DNA of 59,517 bases. Source: JAGQPD01 sp020426865. Its GTDB lineage: Bacteria; Planctomycetota; Planctomycetia; Pirellulales; Pirellulaceae. Under the pieces are notes generated by a model. The model did no database searches and had not been told where the DNA came from. It saw only the letters and a list, made by a program, of their open reading frames with translations. Every line of letters begins with the position of its first letter. The stretch's first letter is position 1. The stretch lies in NCBI GenBank assembly GCA_041399065.1, contig JAWKTN010000017.1:1-59517 (forward strand). The letters run 5' to 3'. This document shows, piece after piece, positions 23,412 to 31,859 of this stretch. The position numbers and the translations under genes are program-made.

Positions 23412-24257
23412 TCGCTGCATCTGACATACTGTGTCATTTGCTCTTTCGCGTTCACAGTGTTTGCTGTGGCTCTGCGAACTCCGGCTTACGGTCAGATCAC
23501 GCCTCCTGTTTGATACCGTCTACCTCACGCAAAAAAACCGAAAACAATTGTAAATGCGATGACTGAGTAGTCTAGCGATCGGATGATTTGTTTCGGTCAA
23601 ACTCAAGTTTCCTCCGTGCGAAATTCTTCGTTGCCCCAGACGTTCGACCAACTTTGAGTTTTCATTCGGACAAACAAAACAAACTGTGCCTAATAGCGCG
23701 GCTGTTCCCGTGGCCCTGACCAGAGAACCGATCGGCGGGAAGTACCTAATCCGTCAGGGGAGATCCGTCGGGCTGCCCCCTCATGCGTGCGCAGACTCAT
23801 CGCCCGGTGACACGTTCAAGCGGCCATTGGTGAATACCCTCGACGATCGATGACTCGCGGCTCTACCTGCGGCACGCAACAAGACCACATTCAGAACGCT
23901 CGTGGCCTACACGAATATGCTTGCCACATGATCGACTAATGTGTAGATTCTGTAGAAGTCCGTCAACGAGTGCATATAACGGGCGCATCCCCCCCCCCCG
24001 CTGGGAGGGAAAGCAAGTGGGTTCTAGACGGCAGACCATAGGCGGGCACGCGCAGCGAATCTAAAGCCGGACGGCCGCTGCGAAAATATTGTGTCACCCA
24101 CCCAGGATCCATGAATACTTGACCACCTCTTGTCACTCATACGTTCGGCTGTACCATAGTACCACATAAATGTGCGCCGAAGACACCCTGCGACTTCAGC
24201 TAGACTGAAGTCGCACATAGTCCACTAAGTAGCTAGATAGATGCGAGGCACAGTTAT
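23412..24257. other. Long gene-free stretch with C11 tract
   Basis: 846 bp between the CHAT gene and the exoprotein with no supported gene. It holds a run of 11 C at 23989-23999 and the hairpin at 24190-24214. The promoter of the exoprotein must lie here, but I cannot pick a -35/-10 with confidence. Confidence 0.5.
24190..24214. promoter_or_regulatory. Perfect 10-bp hairpin upstream of the exoprotein
   Basis: Arms GCGACTTCAG and CTGAAGTCGC around the loop CTAGA, ending 43 bases before the ATG at 24258. It could be an operator or a leader structure. There is no T-run, so an intrinsic terminator is less likely. Confidence 0.5.
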
Positions 24258-27200
24258 ATGGATCAGTTGCGAGAACACCGCTGCAGCAATCTCGTTAGAA
24301 TCGCATTCACACTTTTTGGCATAGTAGCGATCATTGCCCAATTTGCGAATTGTGCCACGATTGACGCTACGTGGATCGGCACTAGCGGCGATTGGGGAAA
24401 TAGTTCGCTGTGGTCACCCGAAGGAGTGCCAAACAATACACTTACCGACGAATATCGAGTCTATGTTACGTCGGGCTCCTCACAAGTGCAGGTAGATACC
24501 AACGTAACGATCAACGAGCTAGTTGTTGGCCTAGGGGATCAGCTTACAGTGGTAAGTGGCAATCGCTCTCTTACGCTTGACTCTGGATCAATCACAAATT
24601 CCGGCGAGATCCACGTCATGAGTTTGTCCCCATTCAGTGACGCCGACATCGTGGTTACCGGCGGAATCGTGACCTTTCAAGGCGACGGACGCGTGTCCCT
24701 TGAAGGAGACGCTGCCAGAATCAAGGGCGATCAGATAAACGACCGACTTATTAACGGCTCGCTTCACACGATTGAAGGGCTTGGCCAAATCGGGGCCAAC
24801 TCAATGGCTTTCACCAACGAAGGACTAGTCGAGGCGAACTTGCCAACAGCCGTACTCAAGATCGACCCCAATTCGTCGGGAGCAGTTAATGTGGGGACGA
24901 TGCGCGCGGCTAATGGCGGAATACTGTCGTTAGAGGGAGGCACGTTCTCCAACTCTGGTGGATCAATCGAAGCTAGTTCGGCGTCAACCGTTCGCTTGGC
25001 GGCGTACGCAAACGTCAATGACGGTAGTATCGCTACAGCAGCTAATGGCACGATCGAAATTGGCAAAATGAACGAAACACTGGTTGGAACCTCATTGGGG
25101 GGTGAGATTAACTTTCACAATGTCGCTGGCGGTACCGTACGCCTCTCCGAAGGATCCGCCTTATCTCTACAGGCTAGCGGCACATACACGAATGACGGCG
25201 AAATTCACATGGCCTCGTCATCTGCAAGTATTTCCCTTCTAGCGAAGAATGGAACTGTTGCACTGCAAGGCAACGGAAGACTTCTGCTCGCAGGCGAATC
25301 AGCAACAATTGGCGGTGTTGCCTCAACCGACAGCTTTCTGAATGGACCGCTTCACACCATCGAGGGTTTCGGCCGAATAGAAGCGCTTACCAATTCGGGA
25401 TTAGCTGAGGCGAACGTAGCGGCAATGGAATTACAGATTGGTTTTAGTACCTCCGGGGTGGTCAACACTGGAAGGTTGAGTGCTGACAACGGTGGAATAC
25501 TTACATTGAGACAAGGGACATTTATGAACACGGACGGACTCATTGAATCTCTCGCGATGTCAACAGTCCGTTTGAGGAGTGCGCACGTTAACGGTGGAAC
25601 GCTTAGGACGACAGCCAACAGCGTAATTGAAATTGGCACGGCTAGTGCTGAAGGCACCCGGGGGAGTTCCATGGGCGGTGGTATCAACTTCCAGAATGTC
25701 GTCGGCGGTACGGTACGATTCGTTGGTAATTCGTCCCTAGTACTGGATGCGAGTGGTACCTACGCCAATGACGGCGAGATAAAGATGGACCCTCCAGAAG
25801 GGCAGTCCGCCGACCTCACATTTAGCGGAGGCACCGTCACTTTCCAGGGTAGCGGAATTCTCACGCTGATGGGAGAGAGCGCCCAAATCCAGCAAGTCCA
25901 CGAGGAAGACCGTTTTGTCAATGGATCGCATCACACGATTCAAGGCTTCGGACGGATAGGAACCATCACTAATCAGGGATTAGTCGAGGCGAACGTGGCG
26001 GAAAAGGAATTAAAGATTTTTCCTAGCGCCTCTCGGGCGGTTAACACTGGAAGGTTGAGCGCCGACAACGGCGGAATGCTTACATTGGAGGGAGGCACGT
26101 TTACGAACACGAACGGGCTCATTGAATCATATGCGACGTCAACCGTTCGTTTGTCCTATGCTCACGTTAACGGCGGAACATTGAAAACGACGGCCAACAG
26201 TATCATTGAAATTGGCTCCGATAGTATTTACGGCGCTGGGGGGAGTTCTATGGGCGGGGGTATCAACTTCCAGAATGTCGTTGGCGGTTCGGTCCGATTC
26301 TTGGGTAATTCGTCCGTGGTACTAGATGCCAGTGGCACCTATACCAATGATGGCGAGATTCATATGAACCCTCCAGTAGGGCAGTCTGCAAACGCTGGAA
26401 TCAGCGGCGGTACTGTCACCCTTGGCGGCAGTGGAAAACTAACGCTCATGGCAGAGTACGACGCTAGCATTGCAGGAGCTGATGAGTCGGACCATTTCAT
26501 CAATGGACCGCTTCACACCATCGAAGGATTTGGCCGGATTGGAGCGAATTCGATGGCATTTACCAATCAAGGAGTCATCCACGCACACGTCCCAGATACA
26601 ACGCTGACTATAGATCCCAGCCCGGTCGGAATGGAAAACCTAGGCCAGGTTCGTGGCGACGAACATACCACGATAGCTATAGGCGAAGGAGACATTTATA
26701 ATCAGACTACGGGGCAGACGGTCATCAATGGTAGAATGACCGTCCCAGGTGGCCTAAGTATTCAAGGGGGACGGCTTGAAGGTAATGGTACGATTACTGG
26801 GAACGTCGTCACCTCTGCGATAACATCGGGCGGTGACGCAGTTGGCCGGCTTACAATTGAAGGTAAATACACGCAACTAGTCGAAGGAACCCTCGAAACC
26901 GTGATTGCCGGACCTTTTGGTGCGTATGACCAAGTCGTAGTCACAGGTGAGGCGTCCATTGACGGCAAATTACACGTTGAACTGGCTGGTGGCTACACGC
27001 CGCCACTGAACTCAACGTTTGTGGTTCTAGAGTCGGCGGAGGTCGTAAAAGGGGAATTCAGTTCGTTCAACCTACCTAAACTACCAGGCAACAACGGGTG
27101 GACGATCAACTACTCTCCAATCGAGATCGCAAAGCGCGTAGAATTGAATGTTGTCGAATTCCGCCCATATTCAAGTGATGTTGATCCACGATCAACGTTT

Positions 27201-27995
27201 CTTCGTTACTACAATGACGAGACACCCCGGGATGAGATTGTATCTAAGCCGCACGATCCGATAATCATCGACCTTTGTTCTGATTTAGGTGCTGTCGTCC
27301 AACCAGGCGATACGCTGCTAATTGAGAGTTCCGGCGGCTTTCACTACAGCATCAACCCGAAGGAAACAGAACCACCATTAAGAAATCTGGTTGGTGTCTT
27401 TGCCGCGACCGATGAAATACTCGATGGCGAGATCCCGCCTCCGACAAGCGGCGAGATGCAGGACGTTCTGCGAGTTCCGACCGCGATTGACGCTGGCAAC
27501 GACATTGTCACAATAAACTTTCGTCAATCGACGGGGTTGCCAGCGTACCCCCAAGGGCTACTGACTGACATACCGCAGGATTTCTCCATTGCACCTACCG
27601 TTCGTGTAAGCGTTCCTGCAGGAGCTCGGTATTTGATGATCGGTGCCGACGACGAGTTTTGGAGTGATAACTCTTCAGTTAGTGGTGACCCCCTCGCGAT
27701 TCGCGTTACGCGAATCCCATTCGTCGCGGGCGACTTTAGCGGCAATACCACTGTCGATGCTGCTGACTACACGATTTGGAAAGATAACTTCGGGTCTTCA
27801 ACAAATCTGGCGGCGGACGGTAACAGAAATGGCATTATTGACGCCGCAGACTATACCATTTGGAAAGACAATTTTGGAAACACACTCTTGAACTCGGCAG
27901 CAAACTCCGTGCCTGAACCTTGTTCGATTGGATTGCTCGTGGGCTTGATCTTGATATCTCACCGATTCCTCAGCGATCGGTCAATTCCACGATGA
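24258..27995 (+). CDS. Secreted repeat exoprotein with dockerin-like loops and PEP-CTERM-like tail
   Basis: 1245 residues. A signal segment near 15-33 (IAFTLFGIVAIIAQFANCA) is followed by autotransporter-like beta-strand repeats. A ~190-residue unit recurs three to four times, marked by NFHNVAGG or NFQNVVGG, LQASGTYTNDGEI or LDASGTYANDGEI, and HTIEGFGRI. Two dockerin-type calcium loops occur near 1156-1200 (FSGNTTVDAADYTIWKDNFG; GNRNGIIDAADYTIWKDNFG). The tail near 1216 (VPEPCSIGLLVGLILI plus basic end) looks like a PEP-CTERM sorting signal. It is likely an exported surface or matrix protein, a planctomycete speciality. The near-identical DNA of repeats three and four invites recombination. 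Confidence 0.9.
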   Translation: MDQLREHRCSNLVRIAFTLFGIVAIIAQFANCATIDATWIGTSGDWGNSSLWSPEGVPNNTLTDEYRVYVTSGSSQVQVDTNVTINELVVGLGDQLTVVSGNRSLTLDSGSITNSGEIHVMSLSPFSDADIVVTGGIVTFQGDGRVSLEGDAARIKGDQINDRLINGSLHTIEGLGQIGANSMAFTNEGLVEANLPTAVLKIDPNSSGAVNVGTMRAANGGILSLEGGTFSNSGGSIEASSASTVRLAAYANVNDGSIATAANGTIEIGKMNETLVGTSLGGEINFHNVAGGTVRLSEGSALSLQASGTYTNDGEIHMASSSASISLLAKNGTVALQGNGRLLLAGESATIGGVASTDSFLNGPLHTIEGFGRIEALTNSGLAEANVAAMELQIGFSTSGVVNTGRLSADNGGILTLRQGTFMNTDGLIESLAMSTVRLRSAHVNGGTLRTTANSVIEIGTASAEGTRGSSMGGGINFQNVVGGTVRFVGNSSLVLDASGTYANDGEIKMDPPEGQSADLTFSGGTVTFQGSGILTLMGESAQIQQVHEEDRFVNGSHHTIQGFGRIGTITNQGLVEANVAEKELKIFPSASRAVNTGRLSADNGGMLTLEGGTFTNTNGLIESYATSTVRLSYAHVNGGTLKTTANSIIEIGSDSIYGAGGSSMGGGINFQNVVGGSVRFLGNSSVVLDASGTYTNDGEIHMNPPVGQSANAGISGGTVTLGGSGKLTLMAEYDASIAGADESDHFINGPLHTIEGFGRIGANSMAFTNQGVIHAHVPDTTLTIDPSPVGMENLGQVRGDEHTTIAIGEGDIYNQTTGQTVINGRMTVPGGLSIQGGRLEGNGTITGNVVTSAITSGGDAVGRLTIEGKYTQLVEGTLETVIAGPFGAYDQVVVTGEASIDGKLHVELAGGYTPPLNSTFVVLESAEVVKGEFSSFNLPKLPGNNGWTINYSPIEIAKRVELNVVEFRPYSSDVDPRSTFLRYYNDETPRDEIVSKPHDPIIIDLCSDLGAVVQPGDTLLIESSGGFHYSINPKETEPPLRNLVGVFAATDEILDGEIPPPTSGEMQDVLRVPTAIDAGNDIVTINFRQSTGLPAYPQGLLTDIPQDFSIAPTVRVSVPAGARYLMIGADDEFWSDNSSVSGDPLAIRVTRIPFVAGDFSGNTTVDAADYTIWKDNFGSSTNLAADGNRNGIIDAADYTIWKDNFGNTLLNSAANSVPEPCSIGLLVGLILISHRFLSDRSIPR

Positions 27996-28027
27996 TTCGC
28001 ACACAAGCTCCAACCAACACTACAAGA

Positions 28028-28063
28028 GCATGCCGGTTATTCCGCTGCTTCGCACCGGCGTGC
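28028..28063 (+). terminator. Possible terminator after the exoprotein gene
   Basis: GCATGCCGGT (28028-28037) pairs with ACCGGCGTGC (28054-28063) through ten positions with one G-T, 32 bases after the stop. There is no T-run, so the assignment is tentative. Confidence 0.35.
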
Positions 28064-28105
28064 GCGGGTACCTATTGAAAGCGATGCAGTACGCGTCAAT
28101 TCACG

Positions 28106-28327
28106 TCATTGCACTATCATCATAGTCGACGACGCATAGCCACGTTTTTGCTTTGCCTCGGCTTGGCGATACATTGCCATATATGCATATTTTTCTTCAG
28201 AGAACGACGATGCTTTTGATTGGCCACAGCAACCAATACGGCCCCATTCTCGAGTCAGTGTCCACACACCAAATAGGTCCTGATGTATGGTGAGGCGATA
28301 GAAACGCCGCGTGCTTTCGGCGATCAA
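28106..28327 (-). CDS. Small WGR-domain protein
   Basis: 73 residues from a TTG start at 28327. The whole frame is one WGR domain: RRFYRLTIHQDLFGVWTLTR, then EWGRIGCCGQSKASSF and a basic C-terminus. WGR domains bind nucleic acid or DNA ends and occur in small plasmid proteins. No ATG or clear ribosome site is present and the frame is open for only ten more codons upstream, where ISAs1-type DNA begins; the 5' end may have been lost by that insertion. Confidence 0.7.
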   Translation of the reverse strand: MIAESTRRFYRLTIHQDLFGVWTLTREWGRIGCCGQSKASSFSEEKYAYMAMYRQAEAKQKRGYASSTMMIVQ

Positions 28328-28411
28328 TCCGCTCGCCTTCCAGACCTGCTTTGCCGCCTAGTTGAATACCTTGCGTGACCAGGCATCGATCGCGACCGAT
28401 GTAAGTCGGCC

Positions 28412-29225
28412 GACTTACGCCGTGGATGGCAAAACGGTTCGCCGCAGTCATGACCGCAAGCGAGGATTGGGCGCTTTGCATTCGGTGAGCGTCTGGGCCA
28501 GCGAGTTTGGCTTGTCGCTCGGGCAAGTGGCCTGCGGCGACAAATCGAACGAAATCACTGCAATTCCTGAACTCCTGCGACTGGTGGACATTCACGGAGC
28601 CATCATCACGATCGATGCCATGGGTACGCAAAAGGCGATCGCGGCGCAGATCATCGATCAAGGTGCCGACTATGTCTTGGCACTCAAAGGCAATCAAGAA
28701 ACGTTACACGTAGCGGTGATTGAGTATCTCGACGGCCTTGTCGCGAAAGACTTTGCGGGAGCTGAAGTGCGTCACCATGTCACTACAGATAAGGCGCACG
28801 GCCGTGAGGAGATCCGTTGCTACACGCAATTCGCGGTGCCCAGCGACCTGCCACAAAAAGAGCATTGGAAGTGACTCAAGACAATTGGAGTTGTCACCAC
28901 CGACTGCATCCGCGATGGTAAACAGACAATCGAAACCCGTTACTATATCAGCAGTCTTCCGTTGGGCGTGAAAGGCTTCGCACGGGCCGTGCGCGGACAT
29001 TGGAGCATTGAAAACAGTTGCCATTGGTGCCTGGACATGTCCTTTCGCGAAGACGAATCGCGCATTCGAGACCGCACGCTACGCGAAAACTTTGCGTGGT
29101 TGAATCGCTTTCTCCTGTCGCTCCTGAAGCAGCATCCCAGCAAGAATAGTATCATCGGCAAAAGTCGTGGATGTGCCTGGAACGACCACTTCTTGATCAA
29201 AGTCCTTACTGGTTCAACAACTTAG
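28412..29225 (+). pseudogene. ISAs1-family transposase remnant
   Basis: The frame reads YAVDGKTVRRSHDRKRGLG, then IITIDAMGTQKAIAAQII, DYVLALKGNQETLH, and after a TGA at 28872-28874 continues in frame with TIGVVTTDCIRDGKQTIETR and GHWSIENSCHWCLDMSFRED to a stop at 29225. These are DDE transposase blocks of the ISAs1 family. The N-terminal ~90 residues are absent and a nonsense codon (WK-stop-LK where WKGLK is typical) splits the rest, so it is dead. Its right side lies inside a copy of the DUF6876-like gene. Confidence 0.85.
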
Positions 29226-29240
29226 TTGCCGCTGGCTCTG

Positions 29241-29310
29241 GGGGATGCGCGTAGCGGGTTATTTCCCCAGTGAATTGAGCCAGGTCGGAAGTGTGAAGTG
29301 TAGCTTGCAT
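29241..29310 (-). pseudogene. Truncated DUF6876-like gene
   Basis: From ATG 29310 the frame matches the first ~24 codons of the gene at 18411-18806 (MQATLHTSDLAQFTGEITRY) and then breaks into the adjoining insertion sequence. Leader and ribosome site are preserved. It is a broken duplicate. Confidence 0.85.
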
Positions 29311-29525
29311 AATGTGCGACTCCTTTCGCGAAAGAATGCGGCCACGCCCATCGTGACCGATGGTCCCCACACAACGCTTAGGAAGGCAAGGCTGCAAGCG
29401 AAGGCCGTGAGGGTCCATCTTCGATGGAAACCGGCTTGGCAGCTTGGCGAGCTTGCGAGCGTACGGCTTTGGCTTGCTAAGCGTATCAACGACCGTCGGG
29501 CACGATCCCGAGGCGTGGCAGCCAC
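29241..29525. repeat. Duplicated leader segment, copy 2
   Basis: Near-identical to 18737-19020, including the palindrome beside the ribosome site and both small hairpins. The copy is cut on its left by the ISAs1-type remnant. About 775 bp further right another family member (30299) also mirrors the first locus. Confidence 0.85.
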
Positions 29526-29698
29526 GAAAAGAGACGCACGACGCGTCATGCGACGTTACTTGCGCGAAGGGACGTAATGTCCAATACTCCTCCCGGATGA
29601 GCGCTAAATGACAGTCGAGAGTCTCCGACTTTCGGCTCGGCAGAGCCGTACAACAAGCGACACACGCGGCATATCGGAGATACCACAAGAACGTTCTG

Positions 29699-29881
29699 AT
29701 GATGCTGGGTTTTCTGGATGCGATTGCCGGACTTGCTGACCGCCGCGGAGTAAAAAACATTCTTGCGCTGCAGGGACAATGCAAGAGTACATACCGCATG
29801 CACGTTACCAGCAATTGCTGTATTACGTTTCAGTACGATGGCGAGGATGTCATTAATGTGGGTTTCGAATATTACCATTAG
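29699..29881 (+). CDS. higB: HigB-type toxin, 5' end uncertain
   Basis: 60 residues from ATG 29699 (MMLGFLDAIAGLADRRGVKN), ending CITFQYDGEDVINVGFEYYH, which matches the HigB C-terminus (wRItF...DYH). The frame is open back to a TGA at 29607 with plausible HigB-like content (LGRAVQQATHAAYRRYHKNV) but no ATG, GTG or TTG, while an ATG at 29606 is in another frame. The 5' end therefore looks frameshifted or the toxin is shortened. HigB toxins are ribosome-dependent mRNA interferases. higA follows eight bases later. Confidence 0.7.
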   Translation: MMLGFLDAIAGLADRRGVKNILALQGQCKSTYRMHVTSNCCITFQYDGEDVINVGFEYYH

Positions 29882-29889
29882 GAGAGTTT

Positions 29890-30213
29890 ATGAACGAGAT
29901 ACAAAGAGAACCAACTGCCCCGGGAAGCATAGTCAAGACGCTGTTTCTGGAGGAGCGAGGGGTGACAATCAAAGCGATCGCTGAGGCGGTAGACGTCACG
30001 CCGAAACACATGAGCCGAGTCATTAACGGCAAGGCGCGAATCGAAGCGGAGCTGGCTGCGCGGATGGCGGGGGTACTCGGTACGAGCGAGAAGCTTTGGC
30101 TCAATCTGCAGGCCCACGTCGATATCTGGCATGCCCGACAGAAAATAAGGAAAAAGCACCCGTCGCGGACATTTCTGGCGGGAGAGAATCACGAGCATCA
30201 ACCACATTTGTAG
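29890..30213 (+). CDS. higA: HigA-type antitoxin
   Basis: 107 residues; AGGAG five bases before the ATG. An HTH_3-type region reads TIKAIAEAVDVTPKHMSRVI, then ARIEAELAARMAGVLGTSEK and LWLNLQAHVDIWHAR, the standard HigA arrangement. HigA represses the operon and neutralises HigB. Unusually for most TA modules but normal for hig, the antitoxin is second. Confidence 0.9.
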   Translation: MNEIQREPTAPGSIVKTLFLEERGVTIKAIAEAVDVTPKHMSRVINGKARIEAELAARMAGVLGTSEKLWLNLQAHVDIWHARQKIRKKHPSRTFLAGENHEHQPHL

Positions 30214-30298
30214 GCACGACGAAAAAAACAGCTTGACGGGCGACAAACGGCGCCGTAGATGTCCATCGCTAAGATAACTTAACGAAGGGATAACAATT

Positions 30299-30610
30299 AT
30301 GACCATGGACGAAACACAAGAAGATACCACAACCGCGGCAGAGGTAACCAACTTACGCCCAGCCGCACGATTCACCGGCACCGGCAACCTCAGCGTCGCC
30401 GTGTGGACACACAAGAACGACAACGGTACGACCAACTATTCCGTACGTCTTGATCGCAGCTACAAGGACGCTGATGGCAATTACCAGTCCACGCCGTATC
30501 TTCGTGACGGTGACCTGCTTCGCGCCCAGAAATTGCTGGAACGAGCCGATAACTGGATCGAACAGCAAAAGCAGCAACAACGAGGGCAAGCAAATGCCCA
30601 AGCAAGATAA
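30299..30610 (+). CDS. Small protein of the three-copy family
   Basis: 103 residues starting MTMDETQEDTTTAAEV. Core GTGNLSVAVWTHKNDNGTT, YSVRLDRSYKDADGNY and LLRAQKLLERADNWIEQQ; nearly identical to 19160-19462 and distantly related to 9382-9675. It has a leader with AAGGGA upstream. It may bind nucleic acid, but this is a guess from fold pattern only. Confidence 0.75.
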   Translation: MTMDETQEDTTTAAEVTNLRPAARFTGTGNLSVAVWTHKNDNGTTNYSVRLDRSYKDADGNYQSTPYLRDGDLLRAQKLLERADNWIEQQKQQQRGQANAQAR

Positions 30611-31139
30611 TTGGAAAGGAACGAGGTTGGGACTGTCCCCTGAGCAACGTATTGACAGCTTCCATTCCCGAATTCGGTTGCGCCGAAACCCACAGCCAGA
30701 TTCTCGCGCCACGACAAAAGAACGCGAAGACAGTAGTTTGTCGTTGCAATTGCCGGAATCTTCCGATATCGGTGCGGACATGATGAAAGTTGACTACGGA
30801 AGAATTCATTTTCCGTCCGATTCCGTCACTCTTGGGGATGTGCGGTCGTCGATGCCCGAAAATGCATGTGCATTTGCCGAAAGCCCGGCGGCCAACCCGG
30901 AGCATATTCAGCTTGGCATTTCCGGGCTGTGGGAAATGTTCTATTGGGAACGCATCGCAGCAGACATGGGAGTCACCAGTGACAAGCGGCGAGCCAATCG
31001 TATCGCGAAAATTGTGTCGAAACTTCAACCGTACTATGAACGTCTAGGAGTCTGCGACGGGAAACGTACCACCGACCTTCTAGTACGTGGCATAGTCGGT
31101 TCCGCACAACAATTGACTAATGGTCGTTCAGAATTCTGA
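30594..31139 (+). CDS. Hypothetical protein overlapping the preceding gene
   Basis: 181 residues from ATG 30594 (MPKQDNWKGTRLGLSPEQRI), overlapping the previous stop by 17 bases. A hydrophilic N-terminal half with many Arg and Ser is followed by a helical half (LGISGLWEMFYWERIAADMG, RIAKIVSKLQPYYERLG). No family recognised. Coding status rests on overlap logic and the protein-like C-terminal half. Confidence 0.5.
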   Translation: MPKQDNWKGTRLGLSPEQRIDSFHSRIRLRRNPQPDSRATTKEREDSSLSLQLPESSDIGADMMKVDYGRIHFPSDSVTLGDVRSSMPENACAFAESPAANPEHIQLGISGLWEMFYWERIAADMGVTSDKRRANRIAKIVSKLQPYYERLGVCDGKRTTDLLVRGIVGSAQQLTNGRSEF

Positions 31140-31859
31140 CTTTCGAGAATGGCTCCCGGAAATTGTCTCGTTTTCGACGTAGGTTATCGCATCCGGTCGG
31201 ACAGAGACAATGCGGGCCATCGGAACTCGACCTTCCACGACGCAAGCGGCGAGGAACGGCTCAAACGACCTAGAGATTAATCCATTTGACGGGTCCGATG
31301 TTACTCGTTTGCTTGCCAATTTGCGAGCGAGCGCCATGTGTTGGGACGTTATGAGTTTCTTAGACATCCGCGTGCTGCCAAATGTGATCTAGAGAACTGC
31401 TTGACAAATCAAAGACCCGCCGTAAGTTTAGGCAAATCTTTCAATCTTTGCAAGCGAGGTGGGCAACCTTTGTATCGGCTTGAAGAAGTGTCGATAATAA
31501 GGTTTTCTGCCGGAAAAACGCAATCTCACACCGTGTGCATCTGAGTTAAAAAAAAAGACCTTCACGATGTACACTTTGATATTTGGCGACGAGACGGCGC
31601 GACCGTTTGGGAGATTTCGTGCAATCCGAAGGTATGGAGATTTGCCGGGAAGCATAATTTCCACAGAAATTCGATTTGGCGCAATCGAAACCAAAGTCTG
31701 CTCGCGGCCCATGTGTCGCTGAGTGGGTTTTGCCGTGTTTACGCACTTGCTTTCGTTGTCCGATTGACGATAATCCGTCTTGTCACACGTGTCGGAAGAG
31801 TCGATAACTAGGAGTATTACCGACGTTGGCAACGATCTGGGAACGGGGGCAAAACGCAG
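31140..31859. other. Gene-free stretch
   Basis: 720 bp without a supported gene. A run of nine A occurs near 31547. The promoter of the AAA+ gene should be here; none is obvious. Confidence 0.4.

Noticed and set aside
23989..23999. Run of 11 C as a phase-variation tract
   Set aside because: It lies in non-coding DNA 258 bp from the exoprotein start, with no clear promoter around it; could be promoter phase variation, but nothing supports this beyond the tract.
28197..28697. 166-codon minus-strand frame over the transposase remnant
   Set aside because: Opposite-strand shadow of the ISAs1 blocks and the WGR region; not a distinct gene.
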